Numbered from the stretch's first letter, positions 55,850-64,000 are shown. The stretch is 64,000 nucleotides of DNA from Tenacibaculum sp. AHE14PA (GCF_019278465.1 NZ_CP058983.1:1673501-1737500); one strand, 5' to 3'. Notes: a model not told the origin generated them from the letters alone. Numbers and translations are program-made.

Positions 55850-56557
55850 ATGAATTTATTTGCAACTATACTTTTAATTATAATACTGATACTTTTAATA
55901 GGGGATTTATTCTATCTTAAAAAGATTCTTAAGCTTCTAAAGAAAAAGAACAAAACAAACATTGATGAGAGATACTTTGAACTTAAATATCATTTAAATC
56001 TACTAAAGTCAATCTCAGCTATACTACTATTTATATTTGGTTTCATTGGCTATTCAGGTTTTAATGACTTCAAAAAAGAAATGTCTGAAAATTTTAATAG
56101 TTCTCTAAAAACACAAAGAGAAAAAATCACAAAAATGGACAAAACGTTAGAAAACTATAAAAAAAGTATTGATTCTATAGTTGAATTCAAAAATCAACTT
56201 AATAACTTAATAGAACTAAATGATACAGACTTGAAAAGAATAAATAATAAAGTTTCAAGTATTAACAAATCATTTAAATATAATCCAAAAATTTACATTG
56301 TTAATCAATTGAGTTACCCTGAAGGCTCAGGTGAAATAAAATTTGAATTCTCTAAAATGAAAACAATTCATGGGGAAACTTTACCTAAGTTTAAAAAACC
56401 GCCATTCATTACTGTTCAAGGATATAGAGCTGGAATAGATATATTAGAAATAACCACTACTTATATTTTACTAAACATGGGTGTTACTTATGAATATCCG
56501 GGAATTTCGAAAAAAAAATATTTTGAATTTGATTTATGGATTGGTTCTCAAGAATAA
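55850..56557 (+). CDS. Membrane protein with coiled coil, unknown
   Basis: 235 aa. Two hydrophobic segments (about 3-22, and 52-72 'LLKSISAILLFIFGFIGYSGF') bracket a basic cytosolic loop, then a coiled coil of about 70 residues (80-145) and a C-terminal beta-rich domain ('PKIYIVNQLSYPEGSGEIKFEF', 'PGISKKKYFEFDLWIG'). I do not recognise the family. It is isolated by repeats upstream and has no operon partner, and looks accessory. Confidence 0.65.
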   Translation: MNLFATILLIIILILLIGDLFYLKKILKLLKKKNKTNIDERYFELKYHLNLLKSISAILLFIFGFIGYSGFNDFKKEMSENFNSSLKTQREKITKMDKTLENYKKSIDSIVEFKNQLNNLIELNDTDLKRINNKVSSINKSFKYNPKIYIVNQLSYPEGSGEIKFEFSKMKTIHGETLPKFKKPPFITVQGYRAGIDILEITTTYILLNMGVTYEYPGISKKKYFEFDLWIGSQE

Positions 56558-56659
56558 TACTTACTGCCAAAACCTGTAAAACTAATTATTGCTTTTAGCC
56601 AATTCACCAATTTTTAGCACAAAAAAACACAACTAATCAAATAGCACAAAAAAACCTAT

Positions 56660-57283
56660 TTACAACATCTTCAAAAAATCATTTCTATCAATTTTACGAG
56701 CGCCTAAACTTTCTAAATGTTCGTTATGCACTTGGCAATCGATGAGTTTGTATCTACCATTTTTGGCTAAGTGAATAAAAGCTACTTTACTCATATTGCT
56801 TGCTTTGCTAAACATACTTTCGCCACAAAAAATACCGTTTCCGGTATCAACTCCGTACAAACCGGCAACGAGTTTATCATCAATCCAAACCTCAATAGAT
56901 TTTGCGATTCCTTTTTCGTGTAAATTAATATAAGCATCTTCCATATCGTCGGTAATCCACGTTCCTAACTGATCATTTCTATCAATATGGCGACAATTAA
57001 AAATAACATCTTTAAACGCTTTGTTTTTGGTAACTGTAAAACCTCCTTTTCGCAATACTTGGCGCATCGATTTAGAAACTTTTACTTCTTGCGGAAACAA
57101 CACCATGCGTTCTGGTGGCGAATACCAAACAATAGGTTCGCCTTCATTAAACCATGGGAAAATTCCGTTTTTATACGCATGTATTAACCGTTTGGCAGAT
57201 AAATCGCCTCCAAATGCCAAAACACCCTCTTCATTTGCGAATTCATAAGGCGGAAATACTATTTCTTCAGGTAACCAAATCAT
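56660..57283 (-). CDS. aat: Leucyl/phenylalanyl-tRNA-protein transferase
   Basis: 207 aa. Aat signature throughout: 'PPYEFANEEGVLAFGGDLSAKRLIHAYKNGIFPWF', 'WYSPPERMVLFP', 'WITDDMEDAYINLHEKG', 'GLYGVDTGNGIFCGESMFS', 'LIDCQVHNEHLESLGA'. Adds Leu or Phe to N-terminal Arg/Lys substrates for ClpAP degradation (N-end rule). No clpS or clpA lies nearby. The leader runs into the repeat array upstream. Confidence 0.96.
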   Translation of the reverse strand: MIWLPEEIVFPPYEFANEEGVLAFGGDLSAKRLIHAYKNGIFPWFNEGEPIVWYSPPERMVLFPQEVKVSKSMRQVLRKGGFTVTKNKAFKDVIFNCRHIDRNDQLGTWITDDMEDAYINLHEKGIAKSIEVWIDDKLVAGLYGVDTGNGIFCGESMFSKASNMSKVAFIHLAKNGRYKLIDCQVHNEHLESLGARKIDRNDFLKML

Positions 57284-57310
57284 ATATATAATTGTAAATT
57301 TTTATAAATT

Positions 57311-58137
57311 CTGTCAATTCGAGTAAATTTCACAATTGAAATGAGTGAAATTTATATCGAGAATAAGAATTATACTTAAAAACTAGTTCTCGATACTATT
57401 TTATTCCATTACACTTTATAAAATCACTCGAACTGACAGTACTAAAAACTATCGTAATTAACTCATTATGCATTATAATAAATCGCTGTCAATTCGAGTA
57501 AATTTCACAATTGAAATGAGTGAAATTTATATCGAGAATAAGAATCATACTTAAAAACTAGTTCTCGATACTATTTTATTCCGTTATCACTTTATAAAAT
57601 CACTCGAACTGACAGTACTAAAAACTATCGTAATTAACTCATTATGCATTATAATAAATCGCTGTCAATTCGAGTAAATTTCACGATTGAAATGAGTGAA
57701 ATTTATATCGAGAATAAGAATCATACTTAAAAACTAGTTCTCGATACTATTTTATTCCGTTATCACTTTATAAAATCACTCGAACTGACAGTACTAAAAA
57801 CTATCGTAATTAACTCATTATGCATTATAATAAACAGCTATCAATTCGAATGAATTTCACGATTAAAATAAGTGAAATTTGTATCGAGAATAATGATTTC
57901 ACATAATAGTTCTCGATACTATTTTATTCCGTTACACTTTATAAAATCACTCGAACTGACAGTACTAAAAACTATCGTAATTAACTCATTATGCATTATA
58001 ATAAACAGCTATCAATTCGAGTGAATTTCACGATTAAAATAAGTGAAATTTGTATCGAGAATAATGATTTCACATAATAGTTCTCGATACTATTTTATTC
58101 CGTTACACTTTATAAAATCACTCGAACTGACATTCAT
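57311..58137 (-). repeat. Tandem array of nested-hairpin repeats, ~175-bp unit
   Basis: Five copies starting at 57311, 57486, 57662, 57838 and 58009 (periods 175, 176, 176, 171). Each has outer arms CTGTCAATTCGAGT ... ACTCGAACTGACAG and inner arms TATCGAGAA ... TTCTCGATA, separated by a conserved CTATCGTAATTAACTC linker between units. Units 1-3 differ from 4-5 in the loop, suggesting two duplication steps. It fills the 1-kb gap between aat and the FAD dehydrogenase; no coding frame. Same element as the array at 8.2-8.8 kb. Confidence 0.9.
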
Positions 58138-58270
58138 AAAACATCATAATTAAGTTAATTATAGCTGCAAAGATAGCATAGTTAATATCAGAATAACAGA
58201 TAAAAAAACTGCTTTGATTTCATTTTTTATAATTCTTGCAGAAATAAAAACGTATCAATTCAATTTTGCA

Positions 58271-58278
58271 TAATTTTG
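58271..58278 (+). promoter_or_regulatory. -7 promoter element of the FAD dehydrogenase gene
   Basis: TAATTTTG, then CACC, then ATG. Matches TAnnTTTG with four bases to the start codon; no ideal -33 TTG. Confidence 0.5.
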
Positions 58279-58282
58279 CACC

Positions 58283-59839
58283 ATGGTAAAAGAACTTCAA
58301 CTACGCGTTAATTTAATAGAAGAAAAGAAAGAAGACATCTTAAAAAAGAAAGCTTCTAGAAAATTAGACATCGCTATTACTAACATAACTACGGTAAAAG
58401 TATTACGTAAATCTATCGATGCGCGTAAAAAAGACGTGGTTTTTAATTATAAAGTAGCGGTTTATATTAACGAACCTTTACCTGATACTCCTGACTATAT
58501 TTTTGATTATCAAGATGTATCTAACGCTAAAGAAGTTCATATTATCGGTTTCGGACCTGCAGGAATGTATGCCGCGCTTCGTTGTATAGAACTTGGTTAC
58601 AAGCCAATTGTTTTAGAACGTGGTAAAAATGTACAAGATCGCCGTAGAGATTTACGTGCTATTAATCAGGAGCATTTTGTAAATGAAGATTCTAATTACT
58701 GTTTTGGAGAAGGTGGTGCCGGAACCTATTCTGACGGAAAATTATATACCCGTAGCTTAAAACGTGGCGATGTTCGTAAAATATTCGAAAACTTGGTACA
58801 CCATGGTGCTGCTGAAGATATTTTAATTGATGCGCATCCGCATATCGGAACTAATAAATTGCCTAAAATCATTCAGAATATTCGTGAGAATATTATCAAA
58901 TATGGTGGTGAAGTTCATTTTGATACGCGCGTTACCGATTTTGTTATTAAAAACAGCAAGCTACAAGCTATACAATTGCAAAACGGAAATGAAATGACTG
59001 TGAATTCAGTGATTTTAGCAACTGGGCATTCCGCTAGAGATATTTACGAATTGCTTGACAGAAAAGATATTTTATTAAAAGCAAAATCATTTGCAATGGG
59101 AGTTCGTGTAGAGCATCCTCAAGAAATTATAGACCAAATTCAATATAGTTGCACAGGCCAAAGAGATGAGTTATTACCAGCTGCATCATACAGTTTAGTA
59201 CATCAAGCAAATAACAGAGGTGTATATTCGTTTTGTATGTGCCCGGGCGGATTTATTGTGCCAGCTGCAACGGCAAACGGAGAGGTTGTTGTAAACGGAA
59301 TGTCGCCTTCTCGTAGAAATAATAAATTTGCCAATTCGGGAATTGTTGTTGAAATTAATATCGATAAAGATTTATACAAATATGAAAAATTCGGAGCGCT
59401 TAAAGGTTTAGAATATCAGAAGGATTTAGAAAAATTAGCTTTTAACGCTGGTGGAAAAAGTCAGGTTGCCCCTGCCCAACGTTTAACCGATTTTGTAGAA
59501 GGTAAATTATCGGCTAGTTTAAATGAAACTTCTTATCAGCCAGGTTTAAACTCAGCACCAATGCATTCTTTATTGCCAAAGTTTATTGGTAGTAGATTGC
59601 GTAAAGGTTTTGATGCTTTTGGTAAAAAAATGCATGGTTATTATACTGCCGAAGCAAATATTATTGGAGTAGAATCTCGCACCTCATCTCCGGTTAATAT
59701 CCCTAGAAAAGAAAGTTTAGAACACCCACAAATAGAGGGTTTATTTCCTTGTGGGGAAGGTGGTGGTTATGCAGGCGGAATTATATCTGCCGCAATGGAT
59801 GGAGAGCGCTGTGCTGAAGCTGCAACCGCTAACTTATAA
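58283..59839 (+). CDS. FAD-dependent dehydrogenase, COG2509-like
   Basis: 518 aa. N-terminal 85-residue Lys-rich domain, then FAD Rossmann 'VHIIGFGPAGMYAALRCIELGYKPIVLERG', 'FGEGGAGTYSDGKLYTR', 'VILATGHSARD', 'FAMGVRVEHPQ', 'SFCMCPGGFIVPAAT' (Cys pair) and C-terminal 'GLFPCGEGGGYAGGIISAAMDG'. Matches uncharacterised NAD/FAD-utilising dehydrogenases. No signal peptide. The mRNA is probably leaderless. Next gene has its own promoter 15 bp after the stop. Confidence 0.9.
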   Translation: MVKELQLRVNLIEEKKEDILKKKASRKLDIAITNITTVKVLRKSIDARKKDVVFNYKVAVYINEPLPDTPDYIFDYQDVSNAKEVHIIGFGPAGMYAALRCIELGYKPIVLERGKNVQDRRRDLRAINQEHFVNEDSNYCFGEGGAGTYSDGKLYTRSLKRGDVRKIFENLVHHGAAEDILIDAHPHIGTNKLPKIIQNIRENIIKYGGEVHFDTRVTDFVIKNSKLQAIQLQNGNEMTVNSVILATGHSARDIYELLDRKDILLKAKSFAMGVRVEHPQEIIDQIQYSCTGQRDELLPAASYSLVHQANNRGVYSFCMCPGGFIVPAATANGEVVVNGMSPSRRNNKFANSGIVVEINIDKDLYKYEKFGALKGLEYQKDLEKLAFNAGGKSQVAPAQRLTDFVEGKLSASLNETSYQPGLNSAPMHSLLPKFIGSRLRKGFDAFGKKMHGYYTAEANIIGVESRTSSPVNIPRKESLEHPQIEGLFPCGEGGGYAGGIISAAMDGERCAEAATANL

Positions 59840-59853
59840 TTAACAATATTTCT

Positions 59854-59884
59854 TTGATTTATTTCCAATTACCTTGTATTTTTG
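59854..59884 (+). promoter_or_regulatory. Promoter of the VTT gene
   Basis: TTG (59854-59856), 20-nt spacer, TATTTTTG (59877-59884): exact consensus. This TTG is therefore a -33 element, not a start codon. Confidence 0.75.
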
Positions 59885-59916
59885 CATTCTCTAAAGAGGC
59901 CCAGAGAAACAAGGAA

Positions 59917-60546
59917 ATGAAAGTTAAGAAAAGAAGAAATAAAAAGAATGTAAAGCCACACGTTAAGCGGTTACACAACTACTACCAACGTACCGGTTTT
60001 TACATGTTTATTTGGGAAAGTTTAAAAAAAGCTTTTTGGCCAATAGTGAGTGCAGTTGTAGGTATATTTTTATTTAATAAATATGTTTACAATATTAATG
60101 ACGGTTTACAAACAGTTACCGAAACTTTTTCTAGACTAGGTGTATTAACTACTTTTTTCATTTCTGAAACAATACTGGGTTTAATTCCGCCAGAGATTTT
60201 TATCGCTTGGTCTAAAAAAACAGCAGATCCTGTTTTAAACTTATCGCTATTAGCAACCTTATCTTATTTTGGTGGATTAACTGCTTATTTTATAGGTAGA
60301 GCTTCCTTAAAAATTGCTTCTGTAAAACTTTATTTAGAAGTTAAAATGGCTAAAAACCTTAAAAACACCAGTAAATGGGGTGGTTTTTTAATTTTAGTTG
60401 GTGCCTTATTACCATTACCTTTTGCGATTAGTTGTTTAACCGCTGGTATGATTAAATATCCGTTTAAAAACGTAGTACTATTTGGACTATTTCGTTTTTT
60501 ACGTTTTGCCATTTACGCTTGGGCTATTTTTAAAATGGTTAACTAA
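59917..60546 (+). CDS. VTT/DedA-like membrane protein
   Basis: 209 aa from ATG 59917 (AAGGA 6 nt upstream). Basic N-terminus of about 30 residues, then hydrophobic segments near 40-65, 80-105, 115-140, 160-185 and 190-208. 'FISETILGLIPPEIFIAW' and 'GGFLILVGALLPLPFAISCLTAGMIKYPF' fit the VTT (SNARE-associated/YqaA) fold with re-entrant Pro loops, which is associated with lipid scrambling or transport. Followed by a DUF1456 gene 22 nt on. Confidence 0.85.
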   Translation: MKVKKRRNKKNVKPHVKRLHNYYQRTGFYMFIWESLKKAFWPIVSAVVGIFLFNKYVYNINDGLQTVTETFSRLGVLTTFFISETILGLIPPEIFIAWSKKTADPVLNLSLLATLSYFGGLTAYFIGRASLKIASVKLYLEVKMAKNLKNTSKWGGFLILVGALLPLPFAISCLTAGMIKYPFKNVVLFGLFRFLRFAIYAWAIFKMVN

Positions 60547-60568
60547 AACAATAAAATATATTATTACT

Positions 60569-60808
60569 ATGGGATTAACGAACAACGATATTTTTAAAAA
60601 ATTAAGAGTAGCTCACAAATTTCGTGATACTGATATTATTGAAATCTGTGCTTTGGTTGACTTTAAAGTTTCTAAAGGTGAGTTAGGTGCTTTTTTCAGA
60701 AATGAAGAGCATCCTAAATATATGGAGTGTGGCGATCAAATTCTTAGAAACTTTTTAAACGGATTAGTAATTCACTTAAGAGGACCAATGCCTAAAAAGG
60801 AAAAATAA
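60569..60808 (+). CDS. DUF1456 family protein, half-length
   Basis: 79 aa from ATG 60569; an upstream TTG at 60482 is inside the VTT gene. Matches one DUF1456 repeat ('MGLTNNDIFKKLRVAHKFRDTDIIEICALVDFKVSKGELGAFFRNEEHPKYMECGDQILRNFLNGLVIHLRG'). E. coli YehS has two such repeats (about 155 aa), so this is a single-repeat form. Likely cytosolic; function unknown. Co-transcribed with the VTT gene. Confidence 0.85.
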   Translation: MGLTNNDIFKKLRVAHKFRDTDIIEICALVDFKVSKGELGAFFRNEEHPKYMECGDQILRNFLNGLVIHLRGPMPKKEK

Positions 60809-60830
60809 AAACGATACAATACAACATAAT

Positions 60831-60866
60831 AAAAGCCTTCTGATAACAATATCAGAAGGCTTTTTT
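60831..60866 (+). terminator. Terminator of the VTT-DUF1456 operon
   Basis: Perfect 15-bp stem AAAAGCCTTCTGATA / TATCAGAAGGCTTTT, loop ACAA, T run. Confidence 0.9.
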
Positions 60867-60980
60867 CCCTTAATACATCTTTAGTCTCTAGCTAATAAAT
60901 GATAGTACAAATATATTTTAATCTGGCAGAGCTACAAAAGGGATATCCGCATTTAAAAGAGTGGATTTCCGTAAAACGTA

Positions 60981-61007
60981 AAAAGAGAGCCGGTGGCTCT
61001 CTTTTTT
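60981..61007. terminator. Terminator of the flavin reductase-DUF3127 operon
   Basis: Perfect 11-bp stem AAAAGAGAGCC / GGCTCTCTTTT, 3-nt loop, flanked by A and T runs; mainly serves the minus-strand operon ending at 61028. Confidence 0.8.
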
Positions 61008-61027
61008 GTATATATAATCCTTTTATA

Positions 61028-61393
61028 TTAAAAAGGTAAATCGTCTGGTTCGTTAGCAGATAAATCTGGTGCTGGTTGAAACTGATCTACAGGTGGTGTA
61101 TTTTGAGCAGAAGCTTGTGCTAAATTCTCAATTCTCCATCCTTGAATAGAGTTAAAGTATTTTGCAACTCCTTCTGGATTAATCCACTCTCTACCTCTTA
61201 AATTAATAGATACTTTTACATCTTGACCAACAGCATAACTATTTAAAACATCACATTTATCCTGTACAAACTCAATCATAATCATTTGTGGATATTGCTC
61301 ATCTGTAGTCACAACTAATTCACGTTTTCTAAATCCGCTAGCTCCAAATGTTTGTGTTTCGTTAATTAATTTAATCTTCCCTATAACTTCCAT
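61028..61393 (-). CDS. DUF3127 OB-fold protein with SSB-like C-terminal tip
   Basis: 121 aa. The core 'MEVIGKIKLINETQTFGASGFRKRELVVTTDEQYPQMIMIEFVQDKCDVLNSYAVGQDVKVSINLRGREW' is a DUF3127 OB fold. A Gln/Pro/Ala linker follows, ending in acidic E-P-D-D-L-P-F. This closely mimics the SSB C-terminal tail (DDDIPF/DDLPF) that recruits RecQ, RecO, PriA and other repair proteins. A single-stranded-DNA role is inferred. It lies 8 bp after the flavin reductase gene. Confidence 0.85.
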   Translation of the reverse strand: MEVIGKIKLINETQTFGASGFRKRELVVTTDEQYPQMIMIEFVQDKCDVLNSYAVGQDVKVSINLRGREWINPEGVAKYFNSIQGWRIENLAQASAQNTPPVDQFQPAPDLSANEPDDLPF

Positions 61394-61401
61394 ATTCTTA
61401 T

Positions 61402-62262
61402 CTATTTAATTAAAAGCACTTTCCAAGCACTTTCTACATCATTACTCTTTAAATAATCTTGTGCAAATGTATGTTTTTTTTCAGTTGAAAGCGAAACATA
61501 TTTTGGGTGTTCTTTCGCAAAGTTATTAACAGTTTCCTCATTTGGTAGCTGTTCTACATTACCTAACATTCCTAAATTATTACCTGTTAAAACAGCACTA
61601 TTTCTAATTTCAACAGGAATTTGATCTACACCAATTCCTAAAGTCGAAATTGGTTTTGGAATTTCAAAAAAACCGTCTCTTGCTCTAGAATAGTAGCTTC
61701 CTCCTGCCCTAGCAACTAAATCTATTTTATGTTGATCTATGCTTCCGTCTTCCGCTAAAACATTTTCGTTAATATGTAATTTAACCACTTCGCAAACAAT
61801 TAAATTCCCTGCGCCTCCTTCGGTTCCTGTATAAATAATATCGATTACTTTACATTCAAATTGTACTGGCGATTCTGCTACTCTAAAAGGCTTTACTTCA
61901 TCAGAAGGTAACATTGTAAACCCTGCTTTTTCAAACTCATTTACACCCTTCGGATACATCGTACTACTTAACGACATTTGTTGTACAATATCGTAATTCA
62001 CCACATTAATAACCACTTCTTTGGTTTCTTCAGCATTATCTAACGTATGTTTTGTTTTATTACCTCTTACACTTCGTGCTGGAGAAAAAATTAACATTGG
62101 TGGATTGGCTCCGAAAACATTAAAAAAACTAAACGGTGATAAATTCGGATTTCCTTCTTCATCAATAGTACTTGCAAAAGCAATAGGTCTTGGTGCTATA
62201 GCGCCTAATAAATAACTATGTAATTTACCTACAGGTAATTCTTTAGGATCGAGTGATAACAT
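61402..62262 (-). CDS. Flavin reductase family protein
   Basis: 286 aa. Flavin-reductase-like FMN-binding split barrel: 'LLGAIAPRPIAFASTIDEEGNPNLSPFSFFNVFGANPPMLIF', 'KHTLDNAEETKEVVINVV', 'VQFECKVID', then a C-terminal extension rich in Asn/Glu. Reduces flavin with NAD(P)H or binds FMN; the extension is typical of Bacteroidetes homologues of about 290 aa. First gene of a two-gene operon with the DUF3127 gene. Divergent from the kinase gene; the 76-bp gap holds both promoters. Confidence 0.9.
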   Translation of the reverse strand: MLSLDPKELPVGKLHSYLLGAIAPRPIAFASTIDEEGNPNLSPFSFFNVFGANPPMLIFSPARSVRGNKTKHTLDNAEETKEVVINVVNYDIVQQMSLSSTMYPKGVNEFEKAGFTMLPSDEVKPFRVAESPVQFECKVIDIIYTGTEGGAGNLIVCEVVKLHINENVLAEDGSIDQHKIDLVARAGGSYYSRARDGFFEIPKPISTLGIGVDQIPVEIRNSAVLTGNNLGMLGNVEQLPNEETVNNFAKEHPKYVSLSTEKKHTFAQDYLKSNDVESAWKVLLIK

Positions 62263-62326
62263 ATATATTCTTTTTAGATGTAAATATACTACCGTTTTAC
62301 AAATTAAGTTATTGTATAGAATAGTT

Positions 62327-62334
62327 TATATTTG
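62327..62334 (+). promoter_or_regulatory. -7 promoter element of the histidine kinase gene
   Basis: TATATTTG, then ACTA, then ATG at 62339. Matches TAnnTTTG with four bases to the start codon. Confidence 0.5.
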
Positions 62335-62338
62335 ACTA

Positions 62339-63487
62339 ATGACATTTTTTAAGAATACTTATTGGATAAAACGCCTTACTGTTTTAGTATCTATATTAAT
62401 CGTTTCGTTTATTTTATGGAATACCTATGTTTTTTTTCAGAAATTTAAGGAAGAAGAACGTGGTAAAATAGAAATATTTGCAGTCGCCTTTAAAGAGCTA
62501 GCTTCTAATCCTGATTTAAACGAAAACACAAACTTAATTAATAAGGTTTATGAAACTATAGAAAACATTCCTACGATTCTTGTAAATAAAGACGGAACAA
62601 TTGATTTATATAGAAATTTAGACATTGTTAAGTCTAAAAATCTTAAATATCTTCAGGAACAGTTAGCGCTCATGAAAGATCAGAACGAGCCTATTGTTAT
62701 TGAGTATTTCGGAATTACACAATATCTCTATTATCGAAATTCCGATTTATTATACAAGCTTAAATACTATCCGCTAGCATTACTTTTAATACTAGGTCTT
62801 TTTTTAACCATTGTTTATATGGTGTATAAATCGAGTAAAGTTGCCGAACAAAATAAACTTTGGACCGGTATGGCTAAGGAAACTGCTCATCAAATTGGCA
62901 CACCGTTATCTTCTTTATTAGGTTGGATTGCTATTTTAAGATCTGAAGATGTAAACGAAGAATATATTGTTGAAATTGAAAAAGATGTTGATCGTTTAAG
63001 TACCATTGCCAATCGATTTTCTAAAATTGGCTCTCTTCCTAAATTAAAGAAATATAATATTGTATCAGAAACACAAGCAGCATTTAATTATTTAAAATCT
63101 AGAAGCTCTAAACAAATTAATTTTTCTTTTTCTTCGGATAAAGAAACACTTTCAACCTTCTTAAATATCGAGTTATATGGTTGGGTAATTGAAAATTTAA
63201 TTAAAAATGCTATTGATGCAATGCGAGGAAAGGGAAATATTTCTCTTGAAATTAAAGAAACTAGTAAGTTTATAAAAATTATAGTAACCGATTCTGGTAA
63301 AGGAATTGCAAAATCGCAGTTCAAACAAATATTTAAACCTGGTTTTACCACAAAAAAACGTGGCTGGGGATTAGGCTTGTCGTTATCTAAACGTATTATT
63401 GAAGATTACCATAACGGGAAAATACATGTTTTAAAATCTGAAATAAATAAAGGAACTGCTTTCGAAATTCAGCTAAACAAGGTTTAG
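62339..63487 (+). CDS. Sensor histidine kinase
   Basis: 382 aa. Two transmembrane segments (about 10-32, and 143-161) bracket an extracytoplasmic sensor of 110 residues. The DHp domain has phosphoacceptor His184 in 'AKETAHQIGTPLSSLLGW'. CA domain: N-box 'ENLIKNAIDAM', G1 'VTDSGKGIAK', F-box 'IFKPGFTTKKRGWGLGLSL'. No response regulator is adjacent, so it is an orphan in this window. The signal is unknown. A short REP-like element follows. Confidence 0.9.
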   Translation: MTFFKNTYWIKRLTVLVSILIVSFILWNTYVFFQKFKEEERGKIEIFAVAFKELASNPDLNENTNLINKVYETIENIPTILVNKDGTIDLYRNLDIVKSKNLKYLQEQLALMKDQNEPIVIEYFGITQYLYYRNSDLLYKLKYYPLALLLILGLFLTIVYMVYKSSKVAEQNKLWTGMAKETAHQIGTPLSSLLGWIAILRSEDVNEEYIVEIEKDVDRLSTIANRFSKIGSLPKLKKYNIVSETQAAFNYLKSRSSKQINFSFSSDKETLSTFLNIELYGWVIENLIKNAIDAMRGKGNISLEIKETSKFIKIIVTDSGKGIAKSQFKQIFKPGFTTKKRGWGLGLSLSKRIIEDYHNGKIHVLKSEINKGTAFEIQLNKV

Positions 63488-63490
63488 CCT

Positions 63491-63525
63491 TCTATGTCAT
63501 TGCGAGTCACGAAGCAATCTATTTA
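63491..63525 (+). repeat. Single REP-like half-element
   Basis: TGTCATTGCGAGTCACGAAG then CAATCT: one half of the TGTCATTGC class found in the trp operon, with a weak ATTGC/GCAAT hairpin. Confidence 0.5.
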
Positions 63526-63573
63526 ACTAATAAACTACTTCAATACTCAAAAAAACATTGATATAAATAAAGT

Positions 63574-63771
63574 TTAATCTTCTTTCTCTAATCTTTTTTT
63601 CATTGACAACCCAAAAAAGAAGCTCCCTAAAAGCATCCAAAAAACAAAACCCACTAACACACTTTTTAATGTTATTTCTTCGCCATCAAAATAAGGCCAA
63701 ATAAATGTCATTGTTATAAACATAGACACTCCCCAGCCTAATCCCACTTTGTGCCATTTTTGAAATTTCAT
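63574..63771 (-). CDS. Small two-helix membrane protein
   Basis: 65 aa, hydrophobic segments near 9-27 ('GLGWGVSMFITMTFIWPYF') and 38-56 ('VLVGFVFWMLLGSFFFGLSM'), charged C-terminus. It begins 1 nt after the HIT gene stop, so it is co-transcribed. No recognised domain. Confidence 0.65.
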   Translation of the reverse strand: MKFQKWHKVGLGWGVSMFITMTFIWPYFDGEEITLKSVLVGFVFWMLLGSFFFGLSMKKRLEKED

Positions 63772-63772
63772 A

Positions 63773-64000
63773 TTAACTGAAATTATTAGAAATGTTTTTT
63801 GCTATGGTAACAAACTCGTCATTTGTTAATTTTTCTTTCTCTATAAATTGAATATCAGCCATTGTGTTTAAAGGAATTAAATGCACATGTACATGCGGCA
63901 CTTCAAGACCAATTACACTCATTCCAACACGTTTGCAAGGAATCGTTTTTTCTATCGCTTTTGCTACTCGGTAAGAAAAAGACATCAATCCGTTATATTC
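63773..64000 (-). CDS. HIT-family protein, 5'-truncated
   Basis: Frame open to the right edge (E-Y-N-G-L-M-S-F...), so the N-terminal half is missing. The visible 75 residues contain the histidine triad in 'GLEVPHVHVHLIPLN', giving AMP-binding hydrolase activity (Hint/AP4A-type). 'IEKTIPCKRVGMSVIG' is typical of Bacteroidetes HIT proteins. It leads an operon with the small membrane protein. Confidence 0.9.
   Translation of the reverse strand, partial: EYNGLMSFSYRVAKAIEKTIPCKRVGMSVIGLEVPHVHVHLIPLNTMADIQFIEKEKLTNDEFVTIAKNISNNFS

Noticed and set aside
57311..58137. CRISPR-like regularly spaced repeats
   Set aside because: The whole 175-bp unit is repeated, including the 'spacers', and the unit is palindromic; no cas genes are in the window.
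59854..59856. TTG as start of the VTT protein
   Set aside because: It is the -33 element of a consensus promoter; ATG 59917 with a purine-rich upstream site gives the family-like N-terminus.
60899..61039. 46-codon plus-strand frame between the DUF1456 and DUF3127 genes
   Set aside because: It reads through the terminator hairpin at 60981-61007 and into the 3' end of the DUF3127 gene. No promoter or family match is visible, so it is likely chance.

Overview
The window is about 33% GC chromosomal DNA from a member of the Bacteroidetes, most likely family Flavobacteriaceae. Evidence: promoters of the TTG-N19/20-TAnnTTTG type, almost no Shine-Dalgarno sites, many SpII lipoproteins and secreted proteins with short 'MKK...Q' signal peptides, an orphan TonB plug protein, GbsR- and SigZ-type regulators, and dispersed intergenic palindromes of the kind common in marine flavobacteria. 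The genus cannot be fixed from this window. No rRNA, tRNA, insertion sequence, prophage or CRISPR array was seen. Both edge genes are cut: a LysR regulator on the left and a HIT-family protein on the right.

Layout. 1-5.3 kb: LysR fragment, a small HExxH membrane protein, fused isobutyryl-CoA mutase (icmF) and a peroxiredoxin-like protein. 5.3-8.2 kb: a GbsR-type regulator with three small membrane proteins (two of them tandem paralogues), divergent from an ECF sigma factor that overlaps its probable membrane anti-sigma partner. 8.2-8.8 kb: a tandem array of nested-hairpin repeats. 8.9-15.6 kb: recQ, a tricorn-type protease, an orphan TonB plug protein and a SlyD-like isomerase. 15.7-22.8 kb: a complete trpEGDCFBA operon on the minus strand, with REP-like hairpins in most gaps and, upstream of trpE, a leader that reads as a classical attenuator (14-15 aa peptide with three consecutive Trp codons, then alternative hairpins and a terminator). 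22.8-36.1 kb: ASST-like lipoprotein, asnB, pyruvate carboxylase, a coiled-coil protein, gyrB, a DUF6588-like barrel, a secreted protein and mdh. 36.1-41.7 kb: ftsE and a TPR/outer-membrane-barrel pair. 41.9-47.3 kb: M28 peptidase, DoxX, amidohydrolase, lipoprotein FKBP, a 34-residue peptide with 11 cysteines, a SigZ-like sigma factor with a Cys tail, and a DUF3124 lipoprotein. 47.4-56.6 kb: YgiQ radical-SAM protein, a large zinc protease, a CocE/NonD hydrolase, a flavin monooxygenase and an unknown membrane coiled-coil protein. 56.7-64 kb: aat, a second tandem array of the nested-hairpin repeat, an FAD dehydrogenase, VTT and DUF1456 proteins, a DUF3127 protein with an SSB-like tip, a flavin reductase, a histidine kinase and the HIT fragment.

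Most of the region is housekeeping: amino-acid and central carbon metabolism, DNA topology and repair, envelope proteins. The points that stand out are regulatory and small-scale: the trp attenuator, the operator-promoter overlap in front of the GbsR operon, genes whose -7 box ends exactly four bases before the ATG (leaderless mRNAs), the Cys-rich mini-protein next to the Cys-tailed sigma factor, and two separate arrays of one nested-palindrome element.
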